Counted from the first letter of the stretch, positions 1 to 13,364 are shown. The stretch is 64,000 bases of DNA from Mansonella perstans (GCA_037074765.1 JBAMDO010000168.1:62001-126000), one strand, 5' to 3'. Numbers and translations: made by a program. Notes: generated by a model not told the origin, from the letters alone.

Positions 1-30
1 TTGATATTTAACAAATTTAATAATACACAC

Positions 31-3000
31 CCAGGAAGAGCGATACTATTTTCGTAGTATTCTTGCAGTTTACACATAATAGCTGACCACAAATGGGAAA
101 ATTCGACTGATGAATGGTTCCGAGCACATAACATTTGAGCAAGCGCAACAGAAATGCGACAAGTTAAGCTGGATTCTGGAGCCGCTTTGTATGCGGATAA
201 TATATTCTTCAAAAATTCATAAAATTAAAATGCGTATGTGTTGAATATAGCACATGATGAAAATGGGAGAAATTAGCAACCCAGAGTTCAAATGAGTTTG
301 ATTAATATCAGAAGTTTAAATTGATCCAGTGAACACATGGACATTATCATCGTCATGAACCCAATGACGTTATATAACACGACAAAATGTATGACCAGGC
401 CCAAAAATGCGAAATCCAGCTATACTATATATATACTATGCTACGCTATATATTCGATCAATAACACTGCAAGACTTTATTATAGCTAGAGTAATTGAAT
501 AACTTACGGTAAGTTTCTCGTGAATGTCCATTGTTTGCCCATCTTCCTTTATGCTTTTGGCACGACATGCTTTCGATTCACTTTTAACAGCACTACCTGG
601 GCCAGGACTTGATGCTCTTTTCATCGAGCATGTTGACTCAATATCTACAGTGCATGAAGTGTTACAGACTGGAAAAATCTGTTCGGGCTTCGTTTTTTCA
701 AACACTTTATCAATCCAATGACGAATAATATCCTGTAACCAAATACTTTAAACTTTAATCTATTAGAAAGTTACAAGTCTTAAATAATTCAGAAAGGAGA
801 AAAAAACAGTGATAAGCAAAAAACAAACCTACCGGTTCTAAATCGTTTTCACTTATCACGTGGTCTGTGCTTCCGATTGCAATATTTTTTGGTGTTGTTG
901 GAAATAACAATGAAGACAATGCTCGACTTACACCCTGTCTTGAATGCTCAACAACCAAATTTGAGCCTTCTTGCGACTCAGCAGTTTCCAATAATTTTTT
1001 CAAACAAGAACCTTAAAAAGCAGTAGTCTGAAACTGTTTTCCTCGTAATTTGAAATTCATGGGGAGAGTTTTATTACTAGAAGAGTTTCGTCCTCAGTTC
1101 TCATGTTCGCAGTCTTTGAAGAACTATTATGACATTGGTCAAAAGAAGCCAAATCAGACATGCAATATTCTTCAAAATGTAGTGAAATTTGAAAATATTG
1201 CATTTAAAGGATATTTTAAAAATATTCATGTTTAGGCAAGAGTATTCAGCAAAAAAAAAGTGAAAGAATGAGTTGAACACCAGAAAAAAATATCGAGAAA
1301 GTGATTTCTCGAAATCGAATGTGATTTATATATAATACAAAATTGGTGAAACTTTATAATCTATAAAGCCTAAAAATTACAACTTACTCATAAGGTATGA
1401 AGCATCCTTCTGTATGGAAGCCCATGCACTCCATTTTAAGGCTCTCTGAGGGTCTAAATTGGACAGATTCTGTTCCTCCACAACAAATCCTCTTTCGATG
1501 TTCAACCAAATTGCAGACAGACCCAATTCCCGGAAATAATAAACGGAAATTTGATAATATATAATGATAAGCAAACCGTGTTCGGAAAAATAAAATTCAA
1601 AGCTAAGTACTTACTCAATTACGTCTGTGGTAGCACCAAACGGAAGATGAGAAATATCAATAATGCTTGCATTTTCTGCTGGTATCAATTCTTCCTCTAC
1701 CATAATTTTTTTTGGAGGGAATGCATAACATGGCTTATCCTTAAAATTGAACGAACAATTTAAATTTGCTAATATTTGAAAAACAACCATTTCGAATAAA
1801 TTGAGCAATAATTTGAGACACACCTGCAGTACATAATCGAACTGCATGGATATTCGCAGATTCCCTTCATCCATTAAAGAAGACTGCTGGAACAATAAAT
1901 TATTTATCTACGCTTAAAGACATTTTACATGTACAGAATAAATAATGCTTAGTTTATATCTTAATTAAAAAACTAAGCTAGATAACAAATAAAATAAAAC
2001 ATACCAAAGTTTCCCTAAAGATGTCTAAACACCCCGACAAATGACATTTTAACGGGTGGCCCCGACGTTGGTGAACGGACTCGAAATTAGTACGCATATG
2101 ATTATTTTGACAAACACCAAAATAGAGCTGCCGTTCCCTTTCACCATATTGAACAAATATTGGTAAAGCACTGAAAGATTTGGGTGCTTGAAACGACGCA
2201 ATTTTCTGAAGTCAGCAAATTGAATTAATTCACTGGTTACAATGAATTCTGTCACAAACAATAAAGGATGTAGAACTCACTACCGAGTATGCGTTACAAA
2301 ATCCACAACTAGTTATAAGATTCAATTCTTTGTTAATGACTCTCAAGAAAAAATAACTTGCAGCTAAGTGGTATCAAAACCATACCATCCAGCTTTTCCA
2401 GCAGATTCCATGATCACCGATAATAACCCTCGTAGCTGGTCTTCATTTGACACCTTGTCTAAATGCCAATCAGATGGTGTCAGTAAAATGAACTCGAGAA
2501 CACCAAACTGTAATAAATACAAATCTATATCAGCATCATATTAAAAATGAGATATAATCACTACAGATGTCTCCTCCCTAAACCATATATTTTAAATGCC
2601 CATAAAATTTTTTAACTTACTTGATTACAGATAATGGATCCTGGACAAAAGTCCGTCTCAGATGACTGAAATAGTTGAGCAGCGTTGCTTAAAAAAGAAT
2701 CCGGAGCGTCCACATTAATTACATCTGACTCTTTTATTTCTTCAATTTTTTGAAGATTTTTGGGCCAATAATGAGTAGCAATCAAATGCATATCCCCGTA
2801 TGTAATTTTATCATACTTCAAATCCCATTGGCATTTCGCTAATTCTGCCTAAAACATATATTTATTGCACAGGATTCTACTGAAAATTTAATTGAATGAT
2901 AAAATTCTACTAAGAATGTAATTACATTTCCATACCTTTGTAAAGGAATAGTTGTTTCCGTTGTCACCACTAAGCTTCCATTTACGTAATAACTGTTCCA

Positions 3001-3091
3001 GTTCAGCACACAAACCTTCTTTGATTGTAACAATGGTGAAATCTTCGATTTCAAAGATGTCCTCATCATGACACTCTGCACCAGATGCCAT
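31..3091 (-). CDS. rbg-1: Rab3 GTPase-activating protein catalytic subunit (Rab3GAP1 / RBG-1 type), N-terminal part, cut by window edge
   Basis: Catalytic subunit of the Rab3GAP heterodimer, which in other animals stimulates GTP hydrolysis by Rab3 and acts on Rab18 in membrane traffic. Ten exons, 5' to 3': 3091-2936, 2848-2621, 2507-2386, 2170-2005, 1886-1824, 1739-1615, 1530-1388, 1011-833, 732-508, 206-31; all phases join and give about 527 residues. Family landmarks seen: FEIEDFT at residues 13-19, the GCALPIFVQYGE stretch at the exon 3/4 junction, HLPFGATTDVIEELG across exons 6/7, NLDP in exon 7, and APESSLT near the 5' part of exon 10. The conserved C-terminal catalytic block with the arginine finger is not included, because the gene continues left of base 31 after a donor. 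The start is the first ATG before FEIEDF. Exon 7 has no AG acceptor: the sequence reads TTTCCG at 1536-1531 where TTTCAG is expected. Identity is firm; the exact ends of exons 5 and 7 are less so. Confidence 0.9.
1531..1536 (-). other. Defective splice acceptor of Rab3GAP exon 7 (TTTCCG instead of TTTCAG)
   Basis: Homology and phase require exon 7 to begin at 1530, giving DVIE joined to ELGLSAIW. The six bases just upstream on the minus strand are TTTCCG, and no AG lies between about 1600 and 1531. One base change (C to A at 1532 on the minus strand) would restore a consensus acceptor. Either a sequence error or variant, or a non-AG acceptor. Confidence 0.6.
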
Positions 3092-6000
3092 AACAGATGG
3101 TAACCTCCAATAATACTGGATAATTCATATTCTTCACCTTATCGCTTCATAATACCTTATACAGTTCAGATTACCTTTTATTTCTAACCCAAATTTTGGT
3201 GAAGTGCTTACATCTTCCACCTCACCGCGATCCCCCGTTCCCTTTGGAGTATCTCAATTTTTTTTGAATGTACAACAATACATGCTACCCTCCACATCTT
3301 ATTTATCACCAACAAGTTTTTAACGCAGCCGACGATATGTTTAACTTTCTGTGAGAGTAAAAAGTATTATCGGAAGTTAAAGGAATGAAGAAGGTGAGGT
3401 GATTGATATGGAGAGAACGGAGATTGGTAAGAATTGTTAGGGACGACATTTCAGAGGCCTTGTTGACAACATAGATGATATTTATAGTAGTAATTCGTAA
3501 CATATATCACAACAACTAATAAAAGTAATTGCTTACACAAATAAGTCAATGATTTATTTGCATTAATATGATGCAGAATGTTTATTTTCATTTGAGCTTA
3601 TTTCTTTTCTTTATTTTTATTATCAGAATAACAATTGCATCCTTTATACGCTGTTGCTTTTATTAAAATTTACTGAAAAAATATGCAAATATTTCGAATT
3701 TCTTTAAAAATTTATTCATTTTATGAAAACTATCAGTTCATTGTTCATTTCAACCGAACACTTGCATTCAACTCTCATCAAATTCTACGTTCATCTCGTT
3801 CAGTTTTTAATTAATCTGAATGATCGAAGTATTTTCTGAAATTTTCTAGCTAAATTCAAAGATATTCAACAAAAAACTTTTCAACTATGAAAATATCATT
3901 GTTGGAGGTTAGCGTTCAATCATTCAATTAATCAGTAACACATGCATGCATAACAACAACACTATCACTGTACCATTAATTTGTTGACCAAAAATAAATG
4001 AGCTATAATCACGAGAGACCAATTCGACTAAGTTTTGACGGAGGCTTGGCTATTATATTACATCCCACTTCACAATTTGATGCATTATCCTTACTCCCAG
4101 TTGGTTTGATGAACTTCTTTTCAGTCTTTTCTTCTTTTCGTTACTGTTACAAATATGACTATCTGGAGAAAACTTTACGCTTCATTTTTTTTTAGCTTAA
4201 AAAAAATTAAACGGTTAAATTAAGATTAAATTAAGATGCACTGAAGTAGATAGTTCAGTTAAAACAGGCGATTAAAATAGATCTTTTTGAAACGATCTTC
4301 TTTACAGTTCATTTATTCCGAATATGGTTTGACAAGAATATTGCCAAATGATGATCAAATTTATAAAAATTCTGTTTTACAATTCACAATTTTGCTACGG
4401 TCAAAAATTATATCAGCCATTTGAAAGTTTTTTTATTATTGATATGTGATTATTAATAAATGAAATGGAATAGTAAAACTAAAAAAATAAAATGGAAAGA
4501 ATAAAAAATATTGAGAATATGAAATGTAATGATAATACTTAGTTTGACTGCCAACGCACAACAAATTTCATGGTAAATTGTAAGCATATGTGTAATCGTT
4601 TGCTAGGATGTATGATGTGTATATTAGGATCTCTTGAGGAAGTGATATTTCTCATTTGAGTTGCCAATCTTAAATAATTTTAACCTTTTAAATTTATCTT
4701 CTTGTAAGCGCTTGCATGCTTACTATTGATGAATACGTGTGCAGTGATGCATATTTTTAGTAATCGGAAAAGCAGGAACAAAATTATGTCCTTCCTAGAA
4801 GAATCGTTTTCGATTCCAAATCTACATTATCGATTTGGAGATTATTCGAATACTGTACTCTTGAGCAATCCGTCTTGTGATATGGTTCGTTTCGTGCTAA
4901 CAAAATCGAAATGTGCATTACTTATATGATGAATATTATAAATTTCAAAATTTTCAGTTTTTTTTTCACTATTTGTCATTTCAGATAATAGAAAAAATAT
5001 TCCATCTGAAAAGTTCTAAAATGAAAAACCGAATTTATGGAAGTAACATTGTTAATTCTCAAAATTTCTAATTATTATGGGAGAAATCAAACAAGTGTTG
5101 CATTTTTCAAACTTGAAGAAAGTCATGAAAAAAAAAAAGTTCTAAAATGAACTGCCCTGCTGTGAAAAAAAATGTTATAATTGCTAGCCACTAGTACTAT
5201 TGAATTTCTTCGAGATAGCATGAATCATTAAGTAACTATGATGTGGATAGTTTTTCCAAAATGTTAACATCAGTACAGTAAGTGAATATCAAAAAATTTT
5301 GAACTGGGAAAAGCAGAATTTCTTATAACAAACCAACAAACATTCCTGTGTATTTCAGGATATGAATAATTTATCCTTAATTTTTTGTTTTTCTCAAGTT
5401 TATCTTTAAATTTTCATTGCAAGGTCCGAAACTCCAGGTCCATAAAGTTCAAAAAAACTTTTATTAACACTTTTATTTATTAAAGATAACATATCTTACT
5501 ACCCAAAAGCAGTTCTTTTTCCTGTAACTTCTCTTTCAGGACGAACATAAATATAAACACAAACCCGAGATATTTCACTGTTGCAGAATGAGAACTCCTA
5601 TTAGCTTCGATTTTCTATTTTCATGTGGTGGAAATGTTCAGTTATTAAAAGAAATGTGCATTTTTTATAGTTTTGAATCTAACATTTTTTGTGATCAAGA
5701 CTAACAAAATCAATAACAAGAATACAAATTTCCGCGTATTTCTTCTCATAGACCTCTAATTGTTCATAATTTTCTAAACCCAAATTTGCATAAAAATAAA
5801 AATTTGAATATTGATTTCCTAAATGTCACATATCTTATTACTATGTAAAATGTTTTATTATCGATAACAGATCAGTGTCGTAAATTCATTTCTGATTCTG
5901 TTAAAAAATTATCTCGGTGGCTCTCAATAGGAAAAATAAAAGGTTAGCAATCAGCAGAGAAAATATGCTCACTGTAATTTTTATCTCTGATTAATTTTCC

Positions 6001-6882
6001 AAATTTCGAGTTTTAAAAATGAATGTTTTTTGCAAATTTGAGGTAATATAAGAGCGACTTTTTTTTAGCTTATTCGTAATCTTTTTTCCCTAATCATGTT
6101 GGTTTGGCAACTTAAACTAGAAATTATTTGCTAGGAGATCGCATGTATTAATATAGCTTGCTGGCTTTATTATTGATGATAGCACTGTAAATATCATTAT
6201 TACTATTATCACTAACTTTAGGTAAATAGTATTTAATGAAGATTAATGAAATACATAGAAGATTAAACATTTTAACCAAGTGAATAGGATAATTTCGTTC
6301 CTTTATTTCAAAGGATTTGAAAAAAATGAGGGTGATAGTGTGTGCCAAATTGGAATGTAAGTTGTGGTGAAAAATGACAGAATGACTGGCAAAATCAGGC
6401 TCATATAAGAGGATGAAGTTTGCAAAAATAAATAAGCAGTGAGTGACATCCTTAATATTCGGAGGCGGATATTATGGGAAGAGGATATGCCGTAAGTACT
6501 GCGCCGGCTTTATCTTATTGGCACAGTTAAAAAGCATTCCCAAATGAAGGCTTTTATGCTTGAAAGTTTTAACGCTTGATGTGTGATCTAATGGACACTA
6601 TAAGGGTAGGCTGGGCCAAGAGTCGTCGCAATCGAGATGCTGGTGCAGCGTCACGACACTTCATTACAAATAATTGGAAAATAGAACTCTAATGAGAACC
6701 AATGGCTAAACTTGTATGTGCGTGGGTGTATGTTGTCCATCATCAGAAAATAACTAAAATGTAGAGGGCCAGATTGGTACGTCAATTGTATTTTAGAGTG
6801 AAAGCAGTGGTCGAATTCAGTTGCAAGATTTACTTGAAGCATCTCCCAAGGGTGACGTATCGATCTGCAGCCAGAGTGGACC
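3092..6882. other. Intergenic region between divergent Rab3GAP (-) and CXC-deaminase (+) genes
   Basis: No coding region could be supported. Open frames here are short, lack splice context and have no recognisable protein features. The sequence is AT-rich with oligo-A and oligo-T runs. As the genes on both sides point outward, their promoters must lie here, but I could not identify a core promoter element. Composition is somewhat less AT-rich from about 6450 to 6880, next to the deaminase start. Confidence 0.5.
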
Positions 6883-9800
6883 ATGAGCAAACCGGTAGCT
6901 TTATCTCAGTTCTGTTGTGATTGTCTTACAGCACAGAACCGGTGTTCTTCGGATTCCTGTCCATGTTATGGTGCACGACGCATGTGCGATGAGCATTGCG
7001 AATCAGCAAAGTAATGTCAAAAATTTCTTTTTTTTCAATCATTCATACTTTTAATGATTCAGTAATGAGAAAACATTTGAGCATCGCTCAAATTTGAATG
7101 AGCTTATTTTGTCCAGTAGGTTGAGACGACTCAGGTCGCTTTTCCGTTTCACAGAGGAATTCTCGGTGAATCAAACATTGCTTTTTGGATGTTATAAAAT
7201 GATCGTATCATCTATATTGCTAACCTTGTATGACACTGAATAGCAGACATTCACATAAAACTATTTATTCCTGAATAAGCTGGTTGTAAGCAGTCCTTTT
7301 TTAATTAAAATTACATCGCTTATGTAAATTTACCTACAGTGAGGAATATGAGTATCTTATAAGCCTCAATCTCGTGAACTTCTATTTGGATATTTCTACA
7401 AAAAAAAAAAAAAAAAAAAAAAGTAAAGAACTGAGGATAATGTAGGAAGCTCAATGAACTAGAAAAGAAGTTGTGTCTTGGTGATTTAAAATTTATTTTG
7501 TGTAGTCGATATAAAAAGCTTTTTTTATATTAAATTCATGAAAATAGTGACGAAACTTACAATATTCGTACTTCATAATTAAGAAAATAATGGAAGCGCA
7601 ATTGCGATAGGAGCATTTTGGTTAAGACCTAAAAATCATAAAAAAACAGATTTCGTTCTTGATTTTTGCTGGATAGGCGATAATTTCAAATATTACGACC
7701 TGATTTTTATTTGTCGACTTATATTTTCATACATCTATTAGTAATGACATAACAGATTACAATCTTTTTTTTTTTTTTTTGCATCATTCACCGCCGATTG
7801 GATTACAGTTGCAATATTTATTTGCCTAGAACATACAAATTACGAGTATTTCTCTAGGTACATCCTTATTTGCTAAACTGCAGGTACCTTGGTGACTGCC
7901 TCAATCAAGCAATATGCAAATGTTCATGTGAAATTGATCCAGCTAGACCAGCAAAGAATGCTTGTTCTAAACCGGAACGATGTGATTGCTTACGGATCAA
8001 GGAACCATGTTGTAAACTTTGTGCCTGTAAACAAATATGCAAGAATAAAGAGCCGCAGAAAAAACTCCTCAAGGTATGGATATATATTAAGCGATAGTTG
8101 CTGATAGAATATTTTTTGAAGTATAGTAGTTTTACATATTTCCACGTTTTTTAAGTAAATACCTGAAATTTTAAACCGGATTCTCTCAGGAAAGTATTCA
8201 ACTATTGCTACATAAGTTGATTGCAAATAACGCTTCATCTTTCTGTAGCCTTGTTTAAAAGTCGTTGCCATTTTGGGCTTCTAATTTTGAACAAACCCAA
8301 AAGACAAAATGGTCCTTAGTAAAGTGAACACCGATATTTCTCTCCTGCCTAATGCCTCTGCACTGTAACTCAGAAATATTGCAGAAGCCGAAGTCAACAC
8401 AAGGTTGCCAGTGCGATAAAGGGAAAAAGCAATGCGTTAAGAAAGAATGCCCATGCCGCATAATGTATGAGTTCTGTAATAGCAGGTATAACTTCTATTA
8501 CCTATATTGCTTTGTTAGTGAGGAACTGAATTCAGATCAGATCAAATTGCAGGAATTGAGTTTGGATTAGATCAGACTGCAAGACTAACTGTAGAACCAA
8601 ACTTATATTTTAGCTGCAAATGCAACGGTGACTGTACAAATGGACCATCAAAATTTCAAGTCCCGAAACATGTACAAAATTGCTTCCTAGAACATAAAAA
8701 TGACAGTAGCGGATTGATTCTTACGCTAATCGGCAATGATTACATGTATCGGGGTGATTTCTATCATGAAAGCCGAAGTGACCTACATGTTGAAGAGCAA
8801 CTTGTTGCTGCCATTTATGATCTCATTTCCAAATATAAGGTCCATTACTTTTAATTTGCGCTTTATCGCTTGACACTGAGGTGAGAAATTCCTTCCCTTC
8901 ATTTCGCTCCTTTTTGAGTTTTCCCAACATTTTTCCATTTTTGATAAAGATCTAAATTTATTTATAAGCATAAAAAAGATGATCTGTAAACTATGCGAAG
9001 TTGTAGGTGGATCTGTTCGAAGCGGTGATTTATGTATCCAAGAGTCCATGTTTTCATCAGGACTGTGATCCGAAATGTGAAGTAGTGGATGAATGTAAAA
9101 GCAATAAAGCTTGCTCAAAGTTGCTCGCCTTATTACTGTCTAAAATGCGCAAGGAGCTTAGTAAAGTTGATGTTAAAATGACTGTCAAATTTTTATATCC
9201 ACATTTGAACCGCGGGGATCTCTATACCAAGCAGGGTATTCTCTGCATGCTTCAGGCTGGCATTAAAGTTTGTTTCTTTTGCGTTTTTATTAGATTTTTC
9301 TAAATTTTACTTATATGAGCTCGGCTTATTGCTATTTGTTATGTCTTGATTATATCTGAATTTTAGTGAAATACTTGAAGAAAATTAGGAGTTTCTACTT
9401 CACGCCAAATAAATTTACTGGTCATGACTTTTCATATTTGAGTTTCTCTTTGTGATGTAATTATATGGAAAAAACTGCTTTGTATCAGCAAAGAGTTCTT
9501 TTTTTGTTGGTTTTCCTTAAAACTACTGGGTTTTGATCAACGATGTTAATCTTTAGGTCGAACCGTTATTGCTCAAGGATTGGTCTGCAGTAATGGCTTG
9601 GACTGCGCACGCTGAACACAAATATCTACAGGTTTATATTAACATATATACATGTATATCGTATATCTTTTAAATTGCTTTTTTTGTTGAACGTTAATTC
9701 AGATAACTCAACGGCTAGTTAAAACTGCTGTAGGTCAACTGAAATACAATGCTGAAAATCTGTGAGAGATTCATATTCAGTTGTGGAACAGTCACAATCT

Positions 9801-10646
9801 TGATAAAGCAGTAGCACAGTCTCAGGCATTTATCAACGAGTGTAGACGGGCTCTCGGTCTGTCAATGAAGTTTTGGGTTGCCGAAATACATGAAATCGTA
9901 AAAAATACTATTCTGCACTATTCCGAGCTTCGAACAAAGTGTAACGAGCTGAACAATGCATTGAAACAAGTAAAAATCATATTATTTCACTTCTTAATAT
10001 ATGTTGGAAAGTCCTAATAAAAACATACTTCAAAAATATTTTTTATCTTATCGAGCATCTTAAATTTTTTGGAAACATTTATTCAGAATTTTGAATTACT
10101 TTTAGAACTATCCAGAATTTTTTTTAAATTTTTAGTTGGATCTGACAGCAACACCGCATAAAATTCGTGCAACGCCAAACAAACGTCGCAGCTTCATTGA
10201 CATGTTTGAATTACGTGACAAGCTATTACTAAGACATTCGGATAAGCACAAGAGTGAGAGTAATACGTCCGTCGCCAGGTTACAATTAATCACTTAATTA
10301 TTAATTAAACTTGTTAAAAACTTGCTTCCACTGGTTTATCCGAGGGTGATAGAAAATGTTCTGTTGATGTTCCCAGAAACAAGAGCCAGAGAGATGTTTA
10401 TAGTAATCGCGAATCAAGGCTATACTTTCTGGACAATAAGGAAAATGGATGATTTGTTTTTTAAATAATGTAAATTTAAGTGATGATGCGAATGCGCAGG
10501 CGATGGTGGCGTCGTTTTGTGGTAGATCATTTGATGATGGTGAAACAAATGAAATCGCGCAACGAATCGGTCGTGCTACTGCCAACATAAATGTGGAAAT
10601 TGAAACCTTATTGGAGTTTTTAGCTCATAAAGGAACTATTAATTAA
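6883..10646 (+). CDS. CXC-repeat protein with AID/APOBEC-like zinc deaminase domain
   Basis: Predicted zinc-dependent deaminase, substrate unknown. Exons: 6883-7010, 7884-8073, 8385-8485, 8614-8839, 9007-9267, 9557-9631, 9703-9969, 10136-10278, 10481-10646; phases agree throughout. Residues 11-147 hold about 30 cysteines in three modules (about 12-39, 54-95, 114-147). The third reads CxC-x6-C-x4-CxC-x6-C-x3-CxC-x3-C, close to the DNA-binding CXC (tesmin/TSO1, MSL2) pattern. Residues 175-317 match a deaminase fold: H198-V-E200, then 28 residues to P229-C230, four residues to C235, and a later AGIKV...KDW block resembling strand 5 and following helix of AID/APOBEC. An in-frame TGA at 9763-9765 follows the core. 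If it is real, the protein is 347 residues; if a 51-nt intron (9730-9780) is removed, 501. The ATG at 6883 has an in-frame stop shortly upstream and a possible acceptor ending at 6870. Deaminase identity rests on motifs only. Confidence 0.75.
8614..9631 (+). other. Deaminase core (HVE ... SPC-x4-C) of the CXC-deaminase gene
   Basis: Exons 4-6 encode the core. The HVE triplet lies at 8786-8794 (H198 zinc ligand, E200 proton shuttle). SPC lies at 9043-9051 (C230) and the second zinc cysteine C235 at 9064-9066. Spacing from E200 to P229 is 28 residues and from C230 to C235 is four, inside the published AID/APOBEC consensus. The donor after exon 4 (AAG|GTCCAT) is weak, but phase and fold continuity support it. 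Confidence 0.75.
9763..9765 (+). other. In-frame TGA in exon 7 of the CXC-deaminase gene
   Basis: The reading frame is open on both sides of this TGA, and the downstream part (9766-9969, 10136-10278, 10481-10646) continues in frame with good splice sites to a TAA. Explanations: a 51-nt intron 9730-9780 (donor CT|GTAGGT, acceptor ATATTCAG|TT) that keeps frame and removes the TGA; a genuine stop with a 347-residue product; or a sequence error or polymorphism. The smallest other intron of the gene is 71 nt (9632-9702). Confidence 0.6.
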
Positions 10647-13364
10647 TTGAAAGGTAATTTTTGGGAGAAGGGACATTTGCAAAACGATTCTCTTTGGACC
10701 AGTCTTTTCCATGTAATTAAAATCAGATCAGTGTTATTTTATATATTTTGAGCATGAAACTAGGAGTAAAATTTTTTCTAGGGGAAAAATGAATAGAATG
10801 AAATTTAAAATGTTGGAATCATTTTGAGAAAACACAAATTTATTCAGTGTTATTAGATCTGATAACCTAAAGTATCTGCCCAATTCTTTCTTGACCCGCT
10901 TTCATATATATCACTTAAACAGGTATGATCTGTGACACTTGTTTCCTCATTTTTTGCCGTTGTTAAGATACTGGAAAGTTAACATTGCTAGAATATCACA
11001 AGTTGTTTTTATTAAAAGAGTATACTATAATCAGTTCAACCTAATGAGATATTTTCATCCTTTTATTCATCTTTTCCAATTAATCATTTTTACTAATTTT
11101 TGTGATTTTCTCTGATATAGTTTTTTTAATAATTCGTCTCTTTCTGCTCCATCTGTTTTTTATCTGCTCCTAGCATGTCAGAATTTTGCATCACCGATTT
11201 TAGTTAGTTATTGCTGAGATGAATGCTGTGAGCAGGAAACTTCATCGTATTTAATTAATTTATTCCACTGTTATTTATTGTTAACCATTCATCATTGAAG
11301 AAGTCTTTTTTTTCATTGGAAAATATGATTGAAGCACAACAATGTTTTGCCTTTTATATTATCTTGTTTTAAGCCTGTTAGGTCGTGTAGTACTACAAAA
11401 TGATTTATTTTGTGCCCTGTTTTATTTGGTTGTGACCAGAGATCTAAAATATTGATGTTCAACTTGCAATAAGCATGATAATAGATGTTTATTTGAAATA
11501 GAAATCTTGGATGTCTCAGCTTCTCTTTAATTTAGAAATTTCGCACTTCGTGAATGTAATTCTTGTTTCTCAGGAAATTATCTGAATGTGAAAGTTGACA
11601 GTTAACTTTTTCAAGCAGTGAACGGAAGTGGATGACAGGCTCTTGAGATAATTAGTATTCAACTTGCCTTTCAGTGACCAAAAAACTCTCTGAGCTTTTT
11701 TTTCAGGAGTCGACAGAAATGTTTTAAAAGTGCTGTATTGGTGATAAACTTAATATGCACATGGGATTTCTGTTAAATCGTAATTTATAGTTTGTTGAGT
11801 AAAAGGATAGCGGTTTTTTTATGGTTTGACGAACATTGAGAAATTGCCCTAATTTCTTTCAAATTGAGCTTTTATTTGTTCCATTTTCATGAGGCAGAGA
11901 GCATATAGACACACACACAGTAGTGGAATTTGGAAAGAGTAATGAAATTTGCACAAACCTATAAATGATAAGTTAGCATAGATCATATACGTACGTGCAC
12001 CTGCACGCAAATACACACATACGTGAACGCGTGAATACATTTATCTGTGTGAATATATCATTATAACATTCGGCAATAATACACTTCTTCTGGCACATAG
12101 TATATTTTTAAGCTTTAAAAGATGGCTAGTATTATCATGCAAAAAAACCGCTTGATTGGCCATCGAATATATTTGCATGAGGTCAACAAATCTGAAGCCT
12201 TTATCAAATCACAACTGCTTTGTGTTTTGCTTAATGAGTGTACGCATTACTTTATAAGTGATAAGACTTACCAGAATAACTCCTGATTATTGAAGTCTTT
12301 GAAATCTGTGCATCACTCAAGAAATACTTGGTTTTGTTAAGGAACTTGAAGAAGGTAGTCTTGATTATTAGGAGAGTTGTGAAGTGAATTTCAGTAGTTA
12401 ACATTAAATCTTCTAAGAGTAAAGAATATCATTTACAGTCTAACAAAACGAAATGTTTTTTAAAAGGTACACAAATGCTGACGGAACGGCGCGATAAAAA
12501 GGTTTGAACATTATCATCGACTTCACATCTGGTCATATTCATTTTCATTTCCGGGGTCTTCTGCATATCGGAATTCGCTCATCTGTGGACGACTAACATA
12601 GGATGGGCTTCGGAGTAATTTTCAAATGTTCAAAAACTCCTGGTCCCTTTTTATAGTCATTTTGACAGATCTGCGATTTTATTGTTCCGATAATTACCGT
12701 AGCTCTCCTAGGGATTTATCATACTGCATTTATGCTTACATTTTTTTTACACATACCGCGCATATCAGTGGATTACCAGAGGATTGACGCAGAATTTATC
12801 TGAATCACTATCAGAAGTTTCTGCCCCTAAAGGCACCACTGGCTATTGAACTTCAACATACGAAATATTGAAAGGGTAAAATGCATGCATCAAATTTAGA
12901 AATAAGAGCATATCAGACTTCCATCACCTCGGCGGTCACTATTTTGATGCTTTTCATATCTTGGTCATAGTGATCATAAAATTTAGCTCAAAGAAACTTT
13001 TCCGTAGTACGATTGGAACTTTCATAAATTGGAAATTAATTGAATTGAAGTGTTTCTGTGAACAAATTGTTTAGCAATTTTCCATTATCATAATAACAAT
13101 GACGACAACTGTTCGTTTGTAATTTGGTTATTTAATATTTCCAAATAATGCATCTTTTTTTTATTCCGCATAGCCTTCTCGAAATGATCGATGCCAGAGC
13201 AATCAGTTTATTTCAAACTGTAATTTTTCAAAAATTTTAATGCCATATTTAAATTTGAAAAAATGGCGAACAGTACATTCATATTTTTTTTTTTTTTTTC
13301 AGTAGATAACAATAAGTGGAGTGAGGTAGAACTATAGATGTTGCAAATACAGAAGTTGCATAAA

